Of a stretch of DNA of 64,000 bases, positions 60,601 to 64,000 are shown in pieces. Source of the DNA: Rhodopseudomonas pentothenatexigens (lineage in GTDB: Bacteria; Pseudomonadota; Alphaproteobacteria; Rhizobiales; Xanthobacteraceae); assembly GCF_900218015.1 (NCBI RefSeq), contig NZ_UFQQ01000015.1:1-64000 (forward strand), in the 5' to 3' direction. Both the position numbers and the translations under genes were made by a program. Position 1 is the first letter of the stretch; each line of letters opens with the position of its first letter. The notes under the pieces are model-generated. The model saw only the letters and a list, made by a program, of their open reading frames with translations, ran no database searches and was not told the DNA's origin.

Positions 60601-60936
60601 GCGACCGAAGGAGAGCCCCCCGAAGCCAAGGGCGACCGCGGTGGCGGGCGTCGTGGCAAGGGCGATTTCCGGCGCGGCCGCGAAGAGGGCGACGGCGGAC
60701 GTCGCGAAGCCGCCGGTGAAGGCCGGCCGCCGCGAGAGCGATTCAAGGGCCGCGACAAATTCCAGGACAGGCCTCCGGGCGGGCAGAAGGGGGGCCGTGA
60801 CAATCAGGGCGGCGGCTCGCACCGGCAGGTCCATTCCAGCGCGCCGCGCGAGCGCGACCGGCCGATGGATCCGAATTCGCCGTTCGCCAAGCTCGCCGCG
60901 CTGAAGGAACAACTCACCGCCGGCCGCAAGGACTAA
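57622..60936 (+). CDS. SUV3-like superfamily 2 RNA helicase
   Basis: This 1104-residue protein is related to the mitochondrial degradosome helicase SUV3. Motif I is GPTNTGKTHLAIERM (residues 24 on), motif II is DEIQ at 106-109 (the form used by SUV3), motif III is GAATMRP, and motif VI is QIAGRAGRATRDGTFGTTG. A helicase C-terminal region follows, with conserved blocks such as EVIVEGHVIGRLDGF and GVRFGAYHIYFPSLLKPAAR to residue about 800. A long low-complexity tail (about 840-1080) is first Ala/Glu/Pro-rich, then Arg/Gly/Asp-rich. The last residues, MDPNSPFAKLAALKEQLTAG, look like a conserved motif. It probably remodels structured RNA; partners are unknown. It starts an operon with the S4 gene. 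Confidence 0.9.
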   Translation: MPNLYSESFTNGRAPGAGVTAVLGPTNTGKTHLAIERMVAHPSGLIGLPLRLLAREVYNKIVDKVGPQAVALVTGEEKIKPAKPRYWVSTVEAMPRDLDVSFLAVDEIQIAADLERGHVFTDRILRRRGRDETLLLGAATMRPMIERLLPGASIVTRPRLSQLEYAGDRKLTRQPRRTAIVAFSADEVYAIAELIKRQHGGAAVVLGSLSPRTRNAQVAMFQSGDVDYLVATDAVGMGLNLDVDHVAFASDRKFDGYQFRRLTPSEFAQIAGRAGRATRDGTFGTTGRCAPFEPELVNALQNHSFEPVKMLQWRNAELDFASLGALQVSLAEAPRHEALTRAPVAEDLRVLDHVARDGEVRGIAQGKGAVERLWEVCQVPDYRKIAPAAHAELVITLYRFLMQKGRIPDSWFAAQVDQADRTDGGIDTLSARIAQIRTWTFVANRPDWLTDPEHWQELSRDVENKLSDALHERLTERFVDRRTSVLMRRLRENTMLNTEIGKTGEVIVEGHVIGRLDGFTFAPDAAEAGSDAKALQATAQKALAGEIDARAEKLSNAPDDQFILTSDGTIRWTGDAVARLVGSDDVLRPRLRIIADDRLAGAPREAVQTRLDLWLKTHVEKILGPLFELAKAEDVSGIARGIAFQLIESLGVIERAKIAAEMKDLDQPSRATLRKYGVRFGAYHIYFPSLLKPAARALASLLWAQKQDNVDLAALSSAQHLAGSGRTSFPADKALDRDAYRTLGYRLCGERAVRVDILERLADLIRPALAWREGAPGEKPAGAFDGRSFVVTQAMTSLTGSAGEDFASILRALGYRMEKRPPLAAAPKAPMPAASEPAQTAAATEMSAEDQAILAGAIAFEPGPAAEADEIAEPAPVVDESPSVEVPVAAVSESAGDSSTAETPEQQPAADADAVREVAATEAPATEAPVTEAADATVAEAVSETPGAEAEPAAKAEPALIEVWRPGGRSDEHRPRHDRNRHRNRPQHSAPAGATEGEPPEAKGDRGGGRRGKGDFRRGREEGDGGRREAAGEGRPPRERFKGRDKFQDRPPGGQKGGRDNQGGGSHRQVHSSAPRERDRPMDPNSPFAKLAALKEQLTAGRKD

Positions 60937-60965
60937 CGTCCGCCGGTACAGCCGATGGTTCAGGC

Positions 60966-61235
60966 TTGGAGCGTCAGCGTCTCGACAAATGGCTGTGGCA
61001 TGCCCGCGTGGTGCGTGCGCGCAGCAGCGCCGCGGCCCTGATCGAACGCGGTCACGTGCGCATCAACGGCGTGCGCGAGACCTCCCCGGGACACGGCATC
61101 AAAACCGGCGACGTACTGACGATTGCGCTGGATCGTGGCGTGAGAGTGCTGAAGGTGGTTGGATTCGTTGAGCGCCGCGGCAACGCCGAGTCGGTCACTG
61201 GACTTTATGCCGATCTCGGAGTGCCCCGCGAATAG
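60966..61235 (+). CDS. S4-domain RNA-binding protein (HslR-like)
   Basis: This 89-residue protein is nearly all S4 domain: [60 protein letters not shown]. This matches the Hsp15/HslR group that binds stalled 50S subunits carrying nascent chains. The TTG at 60966 is the only start giving the full domain. It lies 29 bases after the SUV3-like helicase gene, and the pair is probably cotranscribed; both act on RNA. fdxA follows after a further 74 bases. Confidence 0.9.
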   Translation: MERQRLDKWLWHARVVRARSSAAALIERGHVRINGVRETSPGHGIKTGDVLTIALDRGVRVLKVVGFVERRGNAESVTGLYADLGVPRE

Positions 61236-61309
61236 GCATCTTCACTTGCGGCTGCGGGGCTCCTGCGGTACGCAAACACTCAAAATTAGAACCGTTCCGG
61301 AGCGTTGGG

Positions 61310-61648
61310 ATGACTTACGTCGTCACTGAAAACTGCATCAAGTGCAAATACACCGACTGCGTTGAAGTCTGCCCCGTGGATTGTTTCTACGAGGGCGAGA
61401 ACATGCTGGTCATCCATCCGGACGAATGCATCGACTGCGGCGTGTGCGAGCCGGAATGCCCGGCGGAAGCGATCAAGCCGGATACCGAGCCGGGCCTCGA
61501 AAAGTGGCTCGAACTGAACTCAGAATACGCCAAGACTTGGCCCAACCTGACGCAGAAGAAGGACGCGCCTGCGGACGCCAAGGAATTCGACGGTCAGGCC
61601 GGCAAGTTCGACAAGTACTTCTCGTCGGAGCCGGGTTCGGGCGACTGA
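61310..61648 (+). CDS. fdxA: Ferredoxin FdxA, 7Fe-8S type
   Basis: This 112-residue protein has cluster ligands [18 protein letters not shown] and [12 protein letters not shown]. The extra Cys arrangement suits one [3Fe-4S] and one [4Fe-4S] cluster. The C-terminal half ([17 protein letters not shown]) is typical of alphaproteobacterial FdxA. It carries single electrons for unknown partners. It lies between the S4 gene and carD on the plus strand. Its own promoter could lie in 61236-61300. Confidence 0.96.
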   Translation: MTYVVTENCIKCKYTDCVEVCPVDCFYEGENMLVIHPDECIDCGVCEPECPAEAIKPDTEPGLEKWLELNSEYAKTWPNLTQKKDAPADAKEFDGQAGKFDKYFSSEPGSGD

Positions 61649-61753
61649 GCCGAAGGCCGCGCGGGGCCGGCCCTGCCGGCCAGTCAGCTTAACCCTGTTG
61701 ACGACTTGCACCCCGGGCGACAGGCCCGCTTGGGTTGGAATCGTCATAAATCA

Positions 61754-61790
61754 TTGATTTTTGCGGGAAATGTGCTATATTTAGCACATT
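61754..61790 (+). promoter_or_regulatory. carD promoter candidate overlapped by a perfect 9-base palindrome
   Basis: TTGATT (61754-61759), a 16-base spacer and TATATT (61776-61781) form a sigma70-like promoter. The palindrome AATGTGCTA-TATT-TAGCACATT (61769-61790) covers its -10 box, so a dimeric repressor binding there would block transcription. The protein that binds is unknown. Confidence 0.6.
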
Positions 61791-61877
61791 CGTCAACTCC
61801 GGCGTGCCGTTTTGCAGCCGGGAAGGGTTCCCCGTCAAAAGCAACGAACAGGGGCGTGGCGGTTCCACGCGCAGGCT

Positions 61878-62990
61878 GTGTCACAGAAAACGCGTAAAAC
61901 GAGTGTTTCTTCCAAGGGTGCGAAGCGTGCATCCGCGGCCAGCCGCGGAGCCACAAAGAGCCGATCCAAGGCTCCTGTCAAGGACACCCGGACAGCCGCC
62001 AAAGCGACCGCCGCAAAGGCTTCTGTTTCCAAGACCCAGACCAAGGCAAGCGCCAGCAAGGCCAGCGCCGCCAAACACGCTACCGCCAAGGGGTCTGCTG
62101 CGAAGGCTTCGGCCTCCAAAGCTCGGGCCTTCAAGTCCTCGAAAACCAAAAGAAGTGAAATGCCAACCAAGTCTGCGAAAACTGCCGCGAAGCCGACTGC
62201 CTCCAAGCCCGCCGCAACCAAGCCGGCGGCAAAGCCGGCCAAGGCTGCCGTCGCGCCCAAGGCTGCGGTCACGCCCAAGGCCGAGGTGAAGACCGAGGTG
62301 AAGACGCCGGTGGTCGCCAAGGCGCCGGCCAAACCGGAGGTCAAGCAGCCGGCGGCCCCGGTGCAGGCTCGGGTCGAGGAGCCGAAGAAGGCCGTGACTC
62401 AACGGCAGGGGTTCAAGGCCAACGAGTTCGTGGTCTATCCGGCGCACGGTGTCGGCCAGATCCTGGCGATAGAGGAACAGGAGATCGCGGGAGCCAAGCT
62501 CGAGCTGTTCGTCATCAACTTCATCAAGGACAAGATGACGCTGCGGGTGCCCACCGCGAAGGTCGGCAATGTCGGCATGCGCAAGCTGTCCGATCCGGCG
62601 CTGGTGAAGAAAGCGCTGGAGACGCTGAAGGGCCGCGCCCGCGTCAAGCGCACGATGTGGTCGCGCCGTGCTCAGGAATACGAAGCGAAGATCAACTCCG
62701 GCGACATCGTCGCGATCGCCGAGGTGGTCCGCGACCTGTACCGTTCGGAATCGCAGCCGGAGCAGTCCTACAGCGAACGGCAGCTCTATGAGGCCGCGCT
62801 CGACCGGCTGTCGCGTGAGATCGCGGTGGTGCAGCACATCACTGAGACCGAAGCCGTCAAGGAGGTCGAGAGCCAGCTCGCCAAGAGCCCGCGCCGCGGC
62901 GCCAAGGCCGAAGCGGAGAGCGACGCCGAGACCGAGTCCGATCTCGACGGCGATTCCGACGACGAGGCGGTCACCGACGAGGCCGCGTAA
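61878..62990 (+). CDS. carD: CarD-family transcriptional regulator with histone-H1-like N-terminus
   Basis: This protein of about 370 residues has a Lys/Ala/Ser/Pro-rich N-terminal region (about 175 residues, with repeats such as KASAAK and AAKPTASKPAATKPAAK). A CarD domain follows (FKANEFVVYPAHGVGQILAI, INFIKDKMTLRVPTAKVGN, RVKRTMWSRRAQEYEAKINS, QSYSERQLYEAALDRLSREI), then an acidic tail. CarD binds RNA polymerase beta and stabilises the open promoter complex. The start is uncertain: GTG 61878 keeps all of the coding-like basic region, while ATG 62160 has a modest SD and would give 276 residues. A terminator follows. Confidence 0.88.
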   Translation: MSQKTRKTSVSSKGAKRASAASRGATKSRSKAPVKDTRTAAKATAAKASVSKTQTKASASKASAAKHATAKGSAAKASASKARAFKSSKTKRSEMPTKSAKTAAKPTASKPAATKPAAKPAKAAVAPKAAVTPKAEVKTEVKTPVVAKAPAKPEVKQPAAPVQARVEEPKKAVTQRQGFKANEFVVYPAHGVGQILAIEEQEIAGAKLELFVINFIKDKMTLRVPTAKVGNVGMRKLSDPALVKKALETLKGRARVKRTMWSRRAQEYEAKINSGDIVAIAEVVRDLYRSESQPEQSYSERQLYEAALDRLSREIAVVQHITETEAVKEVESQLAKSPRRGAKAEAESDAETESDLDGDSDDEAVTDEAA

Positions 62991-63014
62991 GCGCCGCCCG
63001 GCACACAATCTGTT

Positions 63015-63047
63015 AAAAGGCCCGGCTGTGATCAGCCGGGCCTTTTT
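63015..63047 (+). terminator. Intrinsic terminator of carD
   Basis: The 14-base stem AAAAGGCCCGGCTG / CAGCCGGGCCTTTT with loop TGAT is followed by more T. It lies 24 bases past the carD stop. On the minus strand it also faces the M48 protease gene and may serve both. Confidence 0.88.
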
Positions 63048-63150
63048 TGCTGCCTGTGATCTCGAAGATGAGCTTCCCCGGACAAGGCTTCACCTCGCCC
63101 GACGTCCTCGGCGCGGTCATCGCCAGGCGGCAGCCGAAAGCGAGTAAGCC

Positions 63151-64000
63151 TCAGTCGACGACGATTTTCACCAGCTCGCGCGGCTTGACCTGGGCCTGCG
63201 CATCCAGGCCGTTCAGTACCCGGAATCGCTCCAGCGGGCGGTCGACCCCGGACATCCGGTGTGACAGCGATTCCACGGTGTCACCGGGCTGCACGGTGAT
63301 CACCTTGATGCGCAGCGGCCGCGCCGCCTGGATTTCGTCGAGCGACAATCGCCTGAACGAATTCACCGTGTCGCGCGCATTGCGGTCGCTTTCCGCCGTG
63401 CGCTGCCGGGTCGCGAAGATGAAGCGATAGACGTCGCTGCCGAACCGCAGCGCATACACCCGGAACTGCCACTGCTCGCCCCGCGCCGTCACCGATGCGA
63501 CCGGGAAGCCGTTGACGCTGGATTCCTCGGTCGAGCTCTTGTCGACGTTCTCCATCCAGCCCGAATTGAGATAGTCGGCAAGCGATTGCTCCGCCGGCAC
63601 CCGGACCACGTCGAACCGCATCGCCTGGTTGCCGCCCTCACGCAGCCCGATCACCGCCTGCGCGGTGTTGTCGAGCGTGAACGAGTCCGGCACCTGGAAG
63701 GTGAAGCCGAGCTTCGGATGCAGGAACCGCCGGCCGCGGACGAAGCCTTCGCTGGGATCCTCGCCATAGACGATGTTGTCGATCGCATTGAGATAGGCTT
63801 CGCGGTCGCGCTCGCCGCGTTCGCCGCGCCAGCCGCCTTGCGGCGCGGTGTATTGCCGCGCGTTGTTCTGTGCATTGGTCACCCGCTCCGGGGTCGCCGG
63901 GTGCGACGACAGGAAGTCGCTGCGGCCGTCGCTGGCGCCGCGGTTGGCTTTCAGAGCCGCGTTGCGCTCCATCGCCGTGAGGAACCGGGCCGAGCCGTAG
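63151..64000 (-). CDS. M48-family metalloprotease, C-terminal part (5' end outside window)
   Basis: This is the C-terminal 283 residues of a larger exported protein, still open at the right edge. It has ALKANRGASDGRSDFLSSHP and ATPERVTNA, the stretch that follows the zinc site in M48 proteases of this kind. A beta-rich region follows (HPKLGFTFQVPDSFTLDNT) and a LysM-like end (KVITVQPGDTVESLSHRM, VLNGLDAQAQVKPRELVKIV). The HEXXH zinc motif and signal peptide would be beyond position 64000. It probably acts in the periplasm on envelope proteins. Confidence 0.8.
   Translation of the reverse strand, partial: YGSARFLTAMERNAALKANRGASDGRSDFLSSHPATPERVTNAQNNARQYTAPQGGWRGERGERDREAYLNAIDNIVYGEDPSEGFVRGRRFLHPKLGFTFQVPDSFTLDNTAQAVIGLREGGNQAMRFDVVRVPAEQSLADYLNSGWMENVDKSSTEESSVNGFPVASVTARGEQWQFRVYALRFGSDVYRFIFATRQRTAESDRNARDTVNSFRRLSLDEIQAARPLRIKVITVQPGDTVESLSHRMSGVDRPLERFRVLNGLDAQAQVKPRELVKIVVD

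Overview
The window is GC-rich chromosomal DNA from an alphaproteobacterium of the Bradyrhizobium/Rhodopseudomonas group (Hyphomicrobiales). The closest fit by content is a Rhodopseudomonas palustris-like purple bacterium. The grounds are an alphaproteobacterial porin, a PHB gene set with PhaR, aerobic-type cobaltochelatase genes cobS/cobT, a BLUF photoreceptor gene coupled to a c-di-GMP gene as described for R. palustris PapA/PapB, and dispersed palindromic repeats of kinds I associate with this family. The assignment is inference from gene content; no 16S gene is present. Most of the window is core genome. I see no phage, insertion sequence, CRISPR array, rRNA or tRNA gene.

Layout. 1-7.5 kb: end of a porin gene, a 730-base gene-poor gap with palindromes, a CoA-transferase, a membrane acyltransferase, helicase HrpB carrying an in-frame palindromic repeat, and a periplasmic aspartic protease. 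7.5-11.4 kb: DMT transporter and PHB genes phaB and phaA, with phaR divergent. 11.7-24 kb: two GGDEF/EAL proteins (the second overlapping the BLUF gene papB), rpmF, mtgA, a prenyl diphosphate synthase, a frameshifted DUF1345 gene, a Na+/H+ antiporter, ispG and a DMT transporter preceded by a short leader ORF. 24-32.5 kb: a Fur/Zur regulator, a marR-emrA-emrB efflux operon, a pcaF-type thiolase and mutS. 32.5-42 kb: a PpiC-type isomerase, secA, a YafK-like L,D-transpeptidase-family lipoprotein, accA, a PadR regulator, xerD and a 48-residue membrane protein. 42-47 kb: aroK-aroB, a CorC/HlyC-type protein, bolA, a J-domain protein and DedA. 47-52 kb: cobS, two DUF29 genes and cobT. 52-64 kb: a large hybrid histidine kinase, rpmB, a DUF3108 protein, a SUV3-like helicase, an S4 RNA-binding protein, fdxA, carD and the end of an M48 protease gene.

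Genes that work together: phaA/phaB/phaR (PHB synthesis and control), papA/papB (blue light to c-di-GMP), marR/emrA/emrB (drug efflux), aroK/aroB (chorismate pathway), cobS/cobT (cobalt insertion), and the prenyl synthase with ispG (isoprenoids). Points most worth a second look: the intragenic repeat in hrpB, a repeat that supplies the mutS stop codon, the DUF29 pair wedged into cobS-cobT, the leader ORF before the DMT transporter, a perfect palindrome over the presumed carD promoter, the histone-H1-like N-terminus of CarD, and the frameshift in the DUF1345 gene.
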